64,000 bases of DNA from Bacillota bacterium (GCA_003242675.1 QGVE01000003.1:1-64000), one strand, 5' to 3'; positions 16,559 through 25,545 are shown, counted from the stretch's first letter. Translations and numbers: made by a program. Notes: generated from the letters alone by a model not told the origin.

Positions 16559-17492
16559 CACCAGCTACTACACGTGTTCGGTGGCCCTGGTGGACGACGA
16601 CGGGCGGCTGCTGGCGGATCAGCGCCGGCTCCTCACCGTAGCGGAAGGGGAGCGGGGCGTGGCCCCCAATGAGGCCGTGTGGGCACATCTGAACGCCCTG
16701 CCCGAGCTGGCGGAGCCCGTCCTGCGGGAGCACGGCCGGGCGGTGGCAGCGGTCGCGGCCTCGGTCCGGCCCCGACCCGTCGAGGGGTCTTACCTGCCGC
16801 CCTTCCGCGTGGGGGAGGGCTACGGCCGCACGCTGGCGGCCGCCCTGGGAGTGCCGTTCTACCCCACCACGCACCAGGAGATGCACATCCAGGCCGGCCT
16901 CTGGTCCTCGGACAAGCCCCTGCGGGGCGAGCAGTTCCTGGCGGTGCACCTCTCGGGCGGCACCACGGAGCTCATCCGGGTGACCCGAAGGCCCGGCGGC
17001 TTCGCGGAGGAGCTGCTGGGCGGCACGCAGGACCTGCACGCCGGCCAGTTCGTCGACCGGGTCGGGGTGGCCCTCGGGCTGCCCTTCCCGGCGGGTCCGC
17101 ACCTGGAGCGGCTGGCCGCGTCCGGCAGCCCGGACCGCGTGCGGCTGCCCTCCTCGGTCCGGGGGTACACCGTCTCCTTCTCCGGGCCGGAGAGCGCCGC
17201 ACAGCGCCTCGTGGGCCGCGCGGAGCCCGCGGACCTGGCCCTGGCCGTGCTGCACGCGGTGGCGAGGACCGTCGAGAAGTGGCTGCTGCACGCGATGGAG
17301 GAGACCGGGCTGCGGGAGGTCCTCATCGTCGGCGGCGTGGCCGCCAACCAGATCGTTCGGGCCCGCCTGCGCCACCGGCTGGAGCACCCGGCTGTGGGCG
17401 CGCGCCTGGCCTTTGCCGACCCTCGCTTCAGCACCGACAACGCCGTCGGCACCGCCTTGCTCGCGCGGGCGCTCCACGGCGTGACGACATAG
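16530..17492 (+). CDS. Kae1/TsaD-like protein (divergent paralogue)
   Basis: 320 aa ASKHA-fold protein. It keeps the TsaD metal-site histidines in THQEMHIQAG, a phosphate loop LSGGTTELIRV, GGVAANQIVR and STDNAVG near the end. It differs from true TsaD in the N-terminal part (GIDTSYYTCSVALVDDDG) and in the metal-site context, so it is probably a paralogue and not the enzyme for tRNA t6A37 formation; the real tsaD should lie elsewhere. Clostridia often carry such a gene between nusB and folD. Starts at GTG 16530 or 16521; I prefer 16530 because GAAGG ends at 16520. The overlap with nusB implies translational coupling. Role unknown. Confidence 0.75.
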   Translation: MQKRLFLGIDTSYYTCSVALVDDDGRLLADQRRLLTVAEGERGVAPNEAVWAHLNALPELAEPVLREHGRAVAAVAASVRPRPVEGSYLPPFRVGEGYGRTLAAALGVPFYPTTHQEMHIQAGLWSSDKPLRGEQFLAVHLSGGTTELIRVTRRPGGFAEELLGGTQDLHAGQFVDRVGVALGLPFPAGPHLERLAASGSPDRVRLPSSVRGYTVSFSGPESAAQRLVGRAEPADLALAVLHAVARTVEKWLLHAMEETGLREVLIVGGVAANQIVRARLRHRLEHPAVGARLAFADPRFSTDNAVGTALLARALHGVTT

Positions 17493-17520
17493 AAGATGAC
17501 GAGGAAACGGAGGCGATCAC

Positions 17521-18381
17521 GTGACTGCCGGAGTCATCGATGGCAAGCAGGTCGCGGCGCAGGTCAAGGAAGAGGTCGCGCGGGAGGTGGCCGCCCTCAA
17601 GGCGGAGGGCATCACGCCCGGGCTGGCGGTGGTGCTGGTGGGCGACAACCCGGCGAGCAAGCTCTACACCTCCAACAAGGAGCGGACCGCCAAGGAGCTG
17701 GGGATGCACTCGGTGCTCTACCATCTGCCGGCCACGACCACGCAGGAAGAGCTGGCGGACCTGGTGCGCCGGCTGAACCAGGACCCCTCGATTCACGGCA
17801 TCCTCGTGCAGTCGCCCCTGCCCGAGGGGCTGGACATGGACGCCGTCATCCGGCTGATCGATCCGCTGAAGGACGTGGACGGCTTCCACCCGGAGAACGT
17901 CGGCCGGCTCTGGATCGGCCAGGACGGGCTGGTGCCCTGCACCCCGGCGGGCGTGATGCGGCTGCTGGACGCCTACGGCGTTGACCCGAAGGGCAAGCAT
18001 GCGGTGGTGGTCGGCCGGTCCAACATCGTCGGCAAGCCCATGGCGGCCCTGCTGCTCCGGCGCCATGCGACGGTCACCATCTGCCACTCCCGCACGCCGG
18101 ACCTGGTGGAGACCTGCCGGCGCGCCGACATCCTCGTGGCGGCCGTCGGCCGCCTGGAGATGATCACCGCGGACTACATCAAGCCCGGCGCCGTGGTGAT
18201 CGACGTGGGCATCAACCCGGTTCCCGGCTACCAGAAGCGCGTCCGGGGCGACGTCCACTTCGACAGCGCGAAGGAAGTGGCCAGCCTCATCACGCCGGTG
18301 CCGGGCGGGGTGGGCCCGATGACGATCGCGATGCTGATGGCCAACACGGTCAAGGCGGTGCGGATGCAGACCGGCCGGTAG
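17521..18381 (+). CDS. folD: Methylenetetrahydrofolate dehydrogenase/cyclohydrolase
   Basis: 286 aa bifunctional enzyme of one-carbon metabolism that interconverts 5,10-methylene-THF and 10-formyl-THF with NADP. Signatures: the catalytic Tyr and Lys in [38 protein letters not shown], the cofactor segment [17 protein letters not shown] and the end motif [17 protein letters not shown] start with GAGGAAACGGAGG upstream. Firm identification. Confidence 0.97.
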   Translation: MTAGVIDGKQVAAQVKEEVAREVAALKAEGITPGLAVVLVGDNPASKLYTSNKERTAKELGMHSVLYHLPATTTQEELADLVRRLNQDPSIHGILVQSPLPEGLDMDAVIRLIDPLKDVDGFHPENVGRLWIGQDGLVPCTPAGVMRLLDAYGVDPKGKHAVVVGRSNIVGKPMAALLLRRHATVTICHSRTPDLVETCRRADILVAAVGRLEMITADYIKPGAVVIDVGINPVPGYQKRVRGDVHFDSAKEVASLITPVPGGVGPMTIAMLMANTVKAVRMQTGR

Positions 18382-18437
18382 CCGCCGCGCCCGGCCGTCC
18401 AGAGACGCCCCTTCCGGGCGCAGGGGGAGGCGATGGG

Positions 18438-19685
18438 TTGGAGTCCTTTGCACTGGCGGAAAGCGGGCGCCGGCTCCTGACGGTCAGGGAGCTGACCCGC
18501 TACCTGAAGGGGCTTCTCGACGAGGATCCGCTGCTGCAGTCGGTCTGGGTGCAGGGGGAGATCTCCAACTTCAAGTGGCACCATTCGGGCCACATCTACT
18601 TCACGCTGAAGGACGAGGTCGCCCAGATCAAGGTCGTCATGTTCCGCTCCTACGCCGGCCGGCTCCGCTTCCGGCCCGAGAACGGCATGCAGGTCATCGT
18701 GCAGGGCAACGTGACGGTGTTCGAGCGCGACGGCGTGTACCAGCTCTACGCCGTCGCGCTGGAGCCCTACGGCGTGGGGGCCCTTCACCTGGAGTTCGAG
18801 CAGCTGAAGCGCCGCCTCGCCGCGGAGGGGCTGTTCGACGAGGCCCTGAAGCGGCCGCTGCCCCGGCTGCCCCGGGCGGTGGGGCTGGTGACGGCCCCCA
18901 CCGGGGCGGCCGTCCGGGACATGATCACCGTCGCCCGCCGCCGGTTCCCCGGCATGCGGCTGGTGCTGTCCCCCGCCCTGGTGCAGGGGCCGGAGGCCCC
19001 CGAGAGCCTGATCCGGGCCCTGCGCCTCGTCGCCCGGGTGCCCGAGGTGGACGTCGTCATCATCGGCCGGGGCGGCGGCTCCCTGGAGGACCTGTGGGCG
19101 TTCAACGACGAGCGGCTGGCCCGGGCGATCCGCGCGTGCCCCGTGCCCGTGGTCTCGGCGGTCGGCCACGAGACCGACTACACCATCGCCGACTTCGCCG
19201 CGGATCTGCGGGCCCCGACGCCGTCCGCCGCGGCGGAGCTGGTGGTGCCCTCCCGGTCCGAGCTGCTGGGGCTCGTGGATGGCCTGCGCATCCGCCTGGC
19301 CGCCGCCGCCCGCCGCCTGGTGGAGCGGCGGCGCGCCCAGCTGAAGGCCCTCACCGACCGGCCGGTGCTCCAGCGGCCCGAGGGCCGGATCCTGCAGGAC
19401 CGGCAGCGGCTGGACAGCCTCGTCCGCCGGCTGGAGTACGTGGGCGGGGCCATGGTGGCCGCCCGGCGGCGGGAGCTCGGGGCCCTGGCCGGCCGGCTGG
19501 AGGCGCTCTCCCCGCTGGCCGTGCTGGCGCGCGGCTACGCCATCGCCCGCACGGCGGAGGGGCGCGTGGTGAAGGACGCCGCGCAGGTTGAGGTCGGCGA
19601 CCGGCTGGACGTGCTGCTTCACCGTGGATCTGTGCGCTGTCAGGTGGAAGAGGTCCGCCGCGAGGCGGGGGAGGGGACGGCATGA
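18438..19685 (+). CDS. xseA: Exodeoxyribonuclease VII large subunit
   Basis: 415 aa. An N-terminal OB-fold (VWVQGEISNFKWHHSGHIYF) is followed by the nuclease core with GRGGGSLEDLWAFNDERLARAI and SAVGHETDYTIADFAADLRAPTPSAAAE cut into its conserved pieces, and a helical region that binds the small subunit. The start is a TTG at 18438 directly after GGGGGAGG at 8-base spacing; no better ATG or GTG is in frame. xseB starts inside its stop codon. Confidence 0.95.
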   Translation: MESFALAESGRRLLTVRELTRYLKGLLDEDPLLQSVWVQGEISNFKWHHSGHIYFTLKDEVAQIKVVMFRSYAGRLRFRPENGMQVIVQGNVTVFERDGVYQLYAVALEPYGVGALHLEFEQLKRRLAAEGLFDEALKRPLPRLPRAVGLVTAPTGAAVRDMITVARRRFPGMRLVLSPALVQGPEAPESLIRALRLVARVPEVDVVIIGRGGGSLEDLWAFNDERLARAIRACPVPVVSAVGHETDYTIADFAADLRAPTPSAAAELVVPSRSELLGLVDGLRIRLAAAARRLVERRRAQLKALTDRPVLQRPEGRILQDRQRLDSLVRRLEYVGGAMVAARRRELGALAGRLEALSPLAVLARGYAIARTAEGRVVKDAAQVEVGDRLDVLLHRGSVRCQVEEVRREAGEGTA

Positions 19686-19912
19686 CGGAGACGCAGTCGC
19701 TGAGTTTCGAGCAGGCTCTGCAGCGGCTCGAGCAGGTGGTCCGGGAGCTGGAAAGCGGCGACCTGCCGCTGGAGCGGGGACTGGAGCTTTTCCAGGAAGG
19801 GGTGGCGCTCGCCCGGCACTGCGCGGCGCTCCTGGACCGCGCGGAGGCCCGCATCGAGCAGCTCCTGGAGCGGGACGGCGAGATCGAGACCCTGCCCTTC
19901 GAGCCGGAGTGA
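19682..19912 (+). CDS. xseB: Exodeoxyribonuclease VII small subunit
   Basis: 76 aa, two-helix protein that coats the helical part of XseA in excess. Typical sequence: SFEQALQRLEQVVRELESGDLPLE then LELFQEGVALARHCAALL. ATG overlaps the xseA stop (ATGA), so translation is coupled. Confidence 0.95.
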   Translation: MTETQSLSFEQALQRLEQVVRELESGDLPLERGLELFQEGVALARHCAALLDRAEARIEQLLERDGEIETLPFEPE

Positions 19913-19931
19913 CGCTGGGAGGAGTGCGAGC

Positions 19932-20825
19932 TTGACGCGCGAGTTTCAGGAGTACATGGCCGCGCGGCGGCGGCAGGTGGAGGCGGCCCTGGACCGGTAC
20001 ACCGCCGGTCTGGACGCCCCGCCGCGCCTCAGGGAGGCGATGCGGTACAGCCTGCTCGCCGGGGGGAAGCGGCTGCGGCCGATCCTGGTCATCGCCGCCT
20101 CCGAGCTCTTCGGCCTGGAGGCGGAGGACGTGATGCCGGGCGCCTGTGCCCTCGAGATGATCCACACGTATTCGCTGATCCACGACGACCTGCCGTGCAT
20201 GGACGACGACGACCTGCGCAGGGGCCGTCCCACGTGCCACAAGGTCTACGGCGAGGCCATGGCGGTGCTGGCCGGCGACGCGCTGCTCACCCACGCCTTC
20301 CAGCTGATGGCCGAGCAGGGCGACGTCGCGCGGGTGGGCCCCGTGCGGGCGGTGCGCGCGGCGGCGGAGCTCGCCCGCGCCGCCGGCGCCGAAGGCATGG
20401 TCGGCGGGCAGGTGGAGGATCTGGAGTGGGAGGGCCGCCGGGCGGATGAGGCGCAGCTGCGGCGGATCCACTCCCTGAAGACCGGCGCGCTGTTCCGCGC
20501 CGCCGTGCGCATGGGCGGCATCCTCGCCGGGGCGGGCGAGGAGGATCTGGAGCGGCTCGGGCGCTATGCGGAGCAGTTCGGGCTCGCGTTCCAGATCTGG
20601 GACGACGTCCTGGATGTGACCGGCGATGCGGCGGTCACGGGCAAGGGCGTCGGCCGCGACGCCCGGCGGGAGAAGTCGACGTACGTCACCCTCTTCGGCG
20701 TGGAGGGCGCGCGCGAGCGGGCCTACGCGGCCGTGCGAAAAGCCCTGGCCGAACTCCAGCCGTTCGGCCAGGCCGGCTGGGTGCTCAGGGCATTGGCAGA
20801 ATCTGTGGTTGACCGCGTCGCCTGA
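19932..20825 (+). CDS. ispA: Short-chain polyprenyl diphosphate synthase (farnesyl type)
   Basis: 297 aa. First aspartate-rich motif DDLPCMDDDD with the two-residue insertion of bacterial farnesyl and geranylgeranyl synthases, second motif QIWDDVLDVTGD, and basic KRLRP for diphosphate binding. The residues ahead of the first motif (HTYSLIH) fit a C15-C20 product; which one is not decidable. TTG start, with GGGAGGAG 7-8 bases upstream. Its 3 prime end holds the promoter of the OLE RNA. The isoprenoid genes ispA and dxs flank the RNA and oapA, as in other OLE-bearing genomes. Confidence 0.93.
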   Translation: MTREFQEYMAARRRQVEAALDRYTAGLDAPPRLREAMRYSLLAGGKRLRPILVIAASELFGLEAEDVMPGACALEMIHTYSLIHDDLPCMDDDDLRRGRPTCHKVYGEAMAVLAGDALLTHAFQLMAEQGDVARVGPVRAVRAAAELARAAGAEGMVGGQVEDLEWEGRRADEAQLRRIHSLKTGALFRAAVRMGGILAGAGEEDLERLGRYAEQFGLAFQIWDDVLDVTGDAAVTGKGVGRDARREKSTYVTLFGVEGARERAYAAVRKALAELQPFGQAGWVLRALAESVVDRVA

Positions 20826-20838
20826 TGCATGCTAAGAT
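20809..20838 (+). promoter_or_regulatory. Sigma-A promoter of the OLE RNA
   Basis: TTGACC (20809-20814), 18-base spacer, TAAGAT (20833-20838). The -35 lies within the last codons of ispA. The predicted start near 20845 is 25 bases before the closing stem of the RNA, so the RNA can be made apart from the isoprenoid operon. Confidence 0.65.
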
Positions 20839-20870
20839 CATCTAGTGCTAAGGGAGTCACTCATGGTCTG

Positions 20871-21548
20871 ATATCTGGATTATGGGTGGCGCAGTATCCT
20901 AGTCAGTACTACCTTTTCCGAGGGCGGGCCTAAAAATCCGCCAAGGGCACACTCGATGAGGTCTCTGGTGCTGGCCGCCGATGCCCAATCGGGGGCTGGT
21001 GCTGGGGATTCAGCGCTCTGGGCCGTTTCGGTCCGGCGCTGCCGGAAGGAGGGCGACTCGCAACGGCATGCGGGCCCCGACCCTCTTTCCGTGGAGGCCT
21101 GCACGCGCGGCGGTCGCGCCAACGTGAGCGACGCAGCTGCGGTGCAGTGTAAACCTGCACGCGGTACCGAGACATGGTGAGGTGCTGGGTGCAGTGTAGC
21201 CTGCCTTGAGTGGGCGTGGCGGATGCGACCGTGGGCCTGCGTGCCCGTAACCCCCGCCGGAAGCCGGCCAGCAGAGGGCGGGGGCGATGGAAGCTGAAAC
21301 CACGCCTGCAAAAGAGGCTAGGAAAAGGTGTGTTGTCGAAGAAAATTCCTAGGCTGCTCGAAAGAGGTCTGGCAGGGATTGTAGTGTGGTCTAAGTGGTG
21401 ATCCGGTTTCGGGTTCGGCGACGGCCCGGCGCAGGCTTAATCCGAAAGGGCTAGATGCGGCGACGCTCTAGCGCCTGTGGGGAAATCCTACCGGACCTTA
21501 AGCCACAAGATTTACCTGTCAGGCTGCCACCCATAATTTCCAGGATAT
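20871..21548 (+). ncRNA. ole: OLE RNA (ornate, large, extremophilic RNA)
   Basis: About 680 bases between ispA and oapA with no credible reading frame. Its two ends pair: 20871-20890 (ATATCTGGATTATGGGTGGC) with the reverse complement at 21526-21548, giving a closing stem of some 20 pairs with small bulges. Inside, further hairpins are visible, for example GGCGG/CCGCC at 20924-20943 and GTGCAG/CTGCAC at 21142-21160. It has its own promoter and an intrinsic terminator just after the stem. OLE RNAs are known from extremophilic Firmicutes, always beside a gene for the membrane protein OapA and often beside ispA and dxs, exactly as here; in Bacillus halodurans the RNA goes to the membrane with OapA and is linked to cold, alcohol and magnesium stress. 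The family is assigned from context, size and the terminal stem; a covariance search is the formal test. Confidence 0.9.
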
Positions 21549-21552
21549 GAGG

Positions 21553-21590
21553 GGGCGGGTACCTTTGGGTATCCGCCCTTTGTTCCTTTC
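21553..21590 (+). terminator. Intrinsic terminator of the OLE RNA
   Basis: GGGCGGGTACC / GGTATCCGCCC, an 11-bp stem with one G-T pair and loop TTTG, then TTTGTTCCTTTC. It comes 4 bases after the closing stem, so most transcripts should end before oapA. Confidence 0.8.
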
Positions 21591-21652
21591 GTCCCCTGGC
21601 GTTCTGGCCCAGTCGGTGGTATGTTAGTATCGAAATGACTACGCGAAGCGGG

Positions 21653-21673
21653 GCCCCCGCGCCCTGCGGGGGC
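21653..21673 (+). promoter_or_regulatory. Hairpin in the oapA leader
   Basis: GCCCCCGC / GCGGGGGC, 8-bp perfect stem with loop GCCCT, no T-run after it. It lies about 40 bases before the oapA start and does not cover the ribosome site; a stability or processing element is possible. Confidence 0.4.
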
Positions 21674-21713
21674 GCAGCATCGGTAGTCTGCCCTACAGGA
21701 GCGGTTGGCAAAC

Positions 21714-22319
21714 ATGGCGAAAGAACCTCCGCCTATACCGGGATGGCAGCGCGCCGTCCGGGTTGGCATCCTCTCATTCATCCTGGCACTGATCGTCAAC
21801 TGGGGTTCCAGCCTGGTCCTCCACCGAGTCCACGCGGTGATCGCCCTGCTGGTCGTCCTGCTGCTGATCGCCATCGGCATCGTCTTTGACATCCTCGGGA
21901 CCAGCGTGACCGCGGCTGAACTCCCGCCGCTCAACGCCATGGCCTCCAAAAAGGTGCCGGGGGCCAGGCAGGCCATTTGGCTCGTGAAAAACGCGGACGC
22001 CGTCGCCAACTTCTGCAACGACGTGGTGGGCGACGTGGCCGGCGCCGTGACGGGCGCGGCCGGCGCGACGGTCGCTCTGCGGCTGTCGCTCATGATCCAG
22101 GGCGGGAGCTGGTCGGAGCAGCTCCTGAGCCTGATCATCATCGGCGCCATTTCCGGCCTGACGGTCGGCGGAAAGGCGGCGGGGAAGCGGTTTGCCATCG
22201 AGAACGCCACGACCGCCGTCACGGCGGCCGGGCGGATCCTCTACTGGGCCGAGCGGATCACGGGCCGTTCCTTCACGGGCAGCCGGACCGCCAACAACGG
22301 GCGAAGGAGGAACTCGTAG
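21714..22319 (+). CDS. oapA: OLE-associated membrane protein OapA
   Basis: 201 aa with four predicted membrane helices (about residues 15-35, 41-62, 103-125 and 130-155) and a basic Arg/Lys-rich tail ([12 protein letters not shown]). This is the size and layout of OapA, the protein that binds OLE RNA and carries it to the membrane. An Asp-x-x-x-Asp pair is visible at residues 103 and 107 (NDVVGDVAG); I recall such a pair as conserved in OapA but could not check it. ATG at 21714 is preferred: AGGAG at 21697-21701 is 12 bases upstream, while the in-frame TTG at 21705 is too close. dxs starts 2 bases after its stop. Confidence 0.88.
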   Translation: MAKEPPPIPGWQRAVRVGILSFILALIVNWGSSLVLHRVHAVIALLVVLLLIAIGIVFDILGTSVTAAELPPLNAMASKKVPGARQAIWLVKNADAVANFCNDVVGDVAGAVTGAAGATVALRLSLMIQGGSWSEQLLSLIIIGAISGLTVGGKAAGKRFAIENATTAVTAAGRILYWAERITGRSFTGSRTANNGRRRNS

Positions 22320-22321
22320 CG

Positions 22322-24271
22322 ATGCGCCTGCGGGACCTGATGGGTCCAGAGCAACTGAAGCGGCTCACGCCCGCGGAACTGGCCGAGCTGGCGGCCGAGA
22401 TCCGGCAAGTCATCCTCCAGACCGTCGCGACCAACGGGGGTCACCTCGCGCCAAACCTCGGCGTCGTCGAGCTGACCCTGGCCCTGCACATCGTGTTTGA
22501 CAGCCCGCGGGACAAGATCCTGTGGGACGTTTCGCACCAGAGCTACGTGCACAAGCTGCTCACCGGCCGCTACCACCAGTTCCACACCCTGCGCCAGTAC
22601 GGCGGCATCGCCGGCTTCACCGACCCCCGGGAGTCGGTGCACGACCACTTCCACTGGGGCCACGCCTCCACCTCGATCTCCGCGGCGGTGGGCCTCGCGA
22701 AGGCGCGCGACCTCTCCGGCGAGGACTACGAGGTGGTGGCGGTGATCGGCGACGGGGCGCTGACCGGCGGCATGGCCTACGAGGCCCTGGACCACGCCGG
22801 CCACGACAAGACGAAGGTGATCGTCGTCCTCAACGACAACTCGATGTCCATCGCCCCCAACGTCGGCGGCATCTCCAACTACCTCGCCCGCATCCGCACC
22901 GGCCCGTCGTACCAGCGGGTCAAGCACGACGTGGCCGAGGCCCTGCGGCAGATCCCGCTCATCGGCCCCCAGGCCCTGGAGTTGGTGGACCGGCTGAAGG
23001 AAGGCGTCAAGCACCTGCTGGTGCACAACATGTTCTTTGAGGACCTGGGCTTCACGTACCTCGGCCCGGTCGACGGCCACAACATCCCCGCCCTGGTGGA
23101 GGTCCTCCGCCAGGCCCGCGCCTACCCGGGGCCGACGGTGGTCCACGTGGTGACGACCAAGGGCAAGGGCGTGCCCTACGCCGAGGAGCTGCCCGACAAG
23201 TTTCACGGCGGCGGCCCCTTCGACGTGGCCACCGGCCGGACCGGCCCCGGCGCGGTCACGTACAGCGAGGTCTTCGGCAACACGATGTGCAAGCTGGCGG
23301 CCGCGGATCCCCGGATCTGCGCGATCACCGCGGCGATGCCCTCCGGAACCGGGCTCACCCGCTTCGCCAAGCAGTTCCCCAACCGGTACTTCGACGTGGG
23401 CATCGCCGAGCAGCACGCCGTGACGTTCGCCGCGGGCCTCGCCAAGGGCGGCCTGCGCCCGGTCTTCGCCGTGTACTCCACGTTCCTGCAGCGGGCGTAC
23501 GACCAGGTGATCCACGACGTCGCGCTGCAGAACCTGCCGGTCACCCTGGCCATCGACCGGGGCGGGCTGGTGGAGGACGGGGCGACGCACCAGGGCGTCT
23601 TCGACGTCGCCTATCTGCGCGTGATCCCCAACATGGTGGTCATGGCCCCCAAGGACGAGAACGAGCTGCAGCACATGCTCTACACCGCCCTGTGCCTGGA
23701 CGGGCCCGCGGCCCTGCGCTACCCCCGGGGCAAGGCGCAGGGGGTGCCGCTGGACGAGCAGCTCCACGCCCTGCCGATCGGCCGGGGCGAGGTGCTGCAG
23801 GAGGGCACCGACGTGGTCCTGGTCGGCCTGGGAACCATGGCCCGGGTCTGCCAGGAGGCCGCCCGGCTGCTGGCGGAGAAGTCCATCTCGGCGATGGTGA
23901 TCAACCCGCGGTTCGTCAAGCCCCTCGACGCCGACCTGCTGCTCCGGGCCGGCCGGGAGGTGGGCGCGGTGGTCACCGTCGAGGAGGCGTGCCTCGCCGG
24001 GGGCTTCGGGTCGGCTGTCCTGGAGCTCTACGCGGCCCACGGGGTGGACGCCCGGGTGGTGCGCATGGGCATCCCGGACGAGTTCGTGGGCCACGGCCAG
24101 CCGGCCCGCTACCTGGAGCGCTACGGCCTCACGCCCGCGGGCGTGGCGCAGCGGGCCGAGGAGCTGCTGCTCCAGCTCCAGTCGGAAATGGCGGCGGCGC
24201 CCCCGGCCCGCCGCAGGCGGAATGTGCGGCGGCTGAACGGGCCGAAGGCCGCCGGAAGCGCGGAGGCCTGA
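22322..24271 (+). CDS. dxs: 1-deoxy-D-xylulose-5-phosphate synthase
   Basis: 649 aa transketolase-like enzyme that joins pyruvate and glyceraldehyde 3-phosphate in the first step of the MEP isoprenoid pathway, with thiamine diphosphate. Marks: [31 protein letters not shown], the TPP segment [18 protein letters not shown] to [10 protein letters not shown], and [18 protein letters not shown]. The usual DVGHQ is DVSHQ here. The last 25 residues are a basic tail beyond the common end. ATG 22322 has AAGGAGGAA in front. Together with ispA it frames the OLE/oapA pair. Confidence 0.96.
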   Translation: MRLRDLMGPEQLKRLTPAELAELAAEIRQVILQTVATNGGHLAPNLGVVELTLALHIVFDSPRDKILWDVSHQSYVHKLLTGRYHQFHTLRQYGGIAGFTDPRESVHDHFHWGHASTSISAAVGLAKARDLSGEDYEVVAVIGDGALTGGMAYEALDHAGHDKTKVIVVLNDNSMSIAPNVGGISNYLARIRTGPSYQRVKHDVAEALRQIPLIGPQALELVDRLKEGVKHLLVHNMFFEDLGFTYLGPVDGHNIPALVEVLRQARAYPGPTVVHVVTTKGKGVPYAEELPDKFHGGGPFDVATGRTGPGAVTYSEVFGNTMCKLAAADPRICAITAAMPSGTGLTRFAKQFPNRYFDVGIAEQHAVTFAAGLAKGGLRPVFAVYSTFLQRAYDQVIHDVALQNLPVTLAIDRGGLVEDGATHQGVFDVAYLRVIPNMVVMAPKDENELQHMLYTALCLDGPAALRYPRGKAQGVPLDEQLHALPIGRGEVLQEGTDVVLVGLGTMARVCQEAARLLAEKSISAMVINPRFVKPLDADLLLRAGREVGAVVTVEEACLAGGFGSAVLELYAAHGVDARVVRMGIPDEFVGHGQPARYLERYGLTPAGVAQRAEELLLQLQSEMAAAPPARRRRNVRRLNGPKAAGSAEA

Positions 24272-24282
24272 GGGGACGGCAC

Positions 24283-25056
24283 ATGGCAGGAGAGCGACTC
24301 GACGTGGCCCTGGTCACCCGGGGCCACTTTCCTTCCCGGGAGCGGGCGCAGGAGGCGATCGCCGCCGGGATGGTCCGGGTGAACGGGCAGGTGGCGACGA
24401 AACCGGCGAGGAAGGTGGGGCCGCAGGACCGGATCGAGGTCACCGGGGACCCCATCGGCTACGTGGGGCGCGGCGGCCTGAAGCTGCAGGGGGCCCTGGA
24501 CCGGTTCGGCATCGATCCGGCCGGCCGGGTCTGCCTGGACGTGGGCGCGTCCACCGGCGGCTTCACCGACTGCCTGCTGCGGCGGGGAGCGCGGCGGGTC
24601 TACGCGGTCGACGTGGGGCGCGACCAGCTGCACCCCCGCCTGCGGGCGGACCCCCGGGTGGTGGTCATGGAGGAGACCGACATCCGGGCGGTCGGGGCCC
24701 TGCCGGAGCCGGTGGAACTGGCGGCCGTGGACGTCTCCTTCATCTCGCTCACGCTGGTGCTTCCGGCCGTCGTGCGGCTGCTGGCCCCTTCGGGCCAGAT
24801 CGTCGCCCTGATCAAGCCCCAGTTTGAGGTGGGCCCGGCCGGCGTGGGCAAGGGCGGCATCGTGCGGGACCCGGCCCAGCACCGGCTGGCCGTGGACCGG
24901 GTCCTCCGCTGCGCCGGCGAGCTGGGGCTTCAGTGCCGCCAGGTCATCGAGTCGCCGATCCGGGGCACGGAGGGAAACCGGGAGTTCCTGGCCTGGCTCG
25001 TGCCAGCGGGAAACCACTCGCACCCTGCAGGAACGGCGGCACCGGACCGGGAATGA
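24283..25056 (+). CDS. tlyA: TlyA family rRNA 2 prime-O-methyltransferase
   Basis: 257 aa. S4 RNA-binding domain in residues 1-60 (ERLDVALVTRGHFPSRERAQ), then a FtsJ-type methyltransferase with SAM loop CLDVGASTGGFTDCLL and VDVSFISLTLVLP and KPQFEVG. Called yqxC in Bacillus and once annotated as hemolysin; TlyA methylates rRNA at ribose in Mycobacterium. Position after dxs is the normal Firmicute order. The last 20 residues are an unusual His/Pro/Thr tail. Confidence 0.92.
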   Translation: MAGERLDVALVTRGHFPSRERAQEAIAAGMVRVNGQVATKPARKVGPQDRIEVTGDPIGYVGRGGLKLQGALDRFGIDPAGRVCLDVGASTGGFTDCLLRRGARRVYAVDVGRDQLHPRLRADPRVVVMEETDIRAVGALPEPVELAAVDVSFISLTLVLPAVVRLLAPSGQIVALIKPQFEVGPAGVGKGGIVRDPAQHRLAVDRVLRCAGELGLQCRQVIESPIRGTEGNREFLAWLVPAGNHSHPAGTAAPDRE

Positions 25057-25089
25057 TGGAGGCATGACGGAGGGCGAGGAGGTGCATAC

Positions 25090-25332
25090 GTGGAGGTCGA
25101 GTGCGCACACTGCGGCAACAAGAAGCTCGCCCAGCTTCCCGGCCAGTGGACCCTCGTGCCGCTCAACGAGAAGAACCAGCCGTTCCCGGGTCCTGCGGTG
25201 CCGGTGGTCGTGGTGGGCTGCCCCCAATGTGGGTATGTTCAGATGTTCAGTCCGCAAGCGATTAAGCCCAAGCCGTTTCCCGAGCGCCCCCGGCAGCAGC
25301 AGGGGGAGAAGCCGGGCGCAGGGGCACAGTAG
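25090..25332 (+). CDS. Small zinc-ribbon protein
   Basis: 80 aa. Two CxxC pairs, CAHCGN at the start and CPQCGY near residue 44, frame a beta-rich middle (LVPLNEKNQPFPGPAVPVVVV), so a single zinc ribbon is likely. The tail is Pro/Gln/Gly-rich. GTG start 33 bases after tlyA with GGGCGAGGAGG upstream. No function known to me. Confidence 0.72.
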   Translation: MEVECAHCGNKKLAQLPGQWTLVPLNEKNQPFPGPAVPVVVVGCPQCGYVQMFSPQAIKPKPFPERPRQQQGEKPGAGAQ

Positions 25333-25345
25333 GCAGACAGGCAAC

Positions 25346-25379
25346 GAGGCCCTCCCAGCGGTGCGCTCGGGAGGGCCTC
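25346..25379. terminator. Hairpin between convergent genes
   Basis: GAGGCCCTCCC / GGGAGGGCCTC, 11-bp perfect stem, 12-base loop. It lies between the zinc-ribbon gene (+) and the small minus-strand gene and may serve both; there is no T-run on either side. Confidence 0.6.
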
Positions 25380-25386
25380 TGCGCGA

Positions 25387-25545
25387 TCAGATCCAGCCGG
25401 GAAAGGGAGTGGTGGCCACCGTGGTGCTGGGGACGAATGTGTTGAACCCGGAGGACTTGGTAGCGGGGAACCCCTTGCCGAATTTGCCGAACGGCTTGCC
25501 GAAGAAGGGCTTGCCGAAGAAGGGCTTGCCGAATCCGTAGAACAT
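25387..25545 (-). CDS. Small Phe/Gly/Lys repeat protein
   Basis: 52 aa from ATG 25545 (54 aa if the ATG at 25551 is used; GGGGGG stands 5-6 bases before the former). The first half is a low-complexity repeat, GFGKPFFGKPFFGKPFGKFGKGF, that is three GKPF units with extra Phe; the second half is Thr/Ser/Pro-rich and ends FPGWI. It follows the Pro-rich gene on the same strand by 43 bases. The repeat and context recall small spore-coat or cortex-associated proteins, but this is only an impression. Confidence 0.55.
   Translation of the reverse strand: MFYGFGKPFFGKPFFGKPFGKFGKGFPATKSSGFNTFVPSTTVATTPFPGWI

Noticed and set aside
18228..20471. Very long minus-strand open frame of 747 codons opposite xseA, xseB and ispA
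   Set aside because: It is the antisense shadow of GC-rich codons; the + strand genes have full family motifs, and the minus frame shows only Arg/Pro/Gly/His low complexity.
20880..21401. Short open frames of 60-143 codons on both strands within the OLE RNA
   Set aside because: Composition differs from the genes around, they lack ribosome sites, and they overlap paired regions of the RNA.
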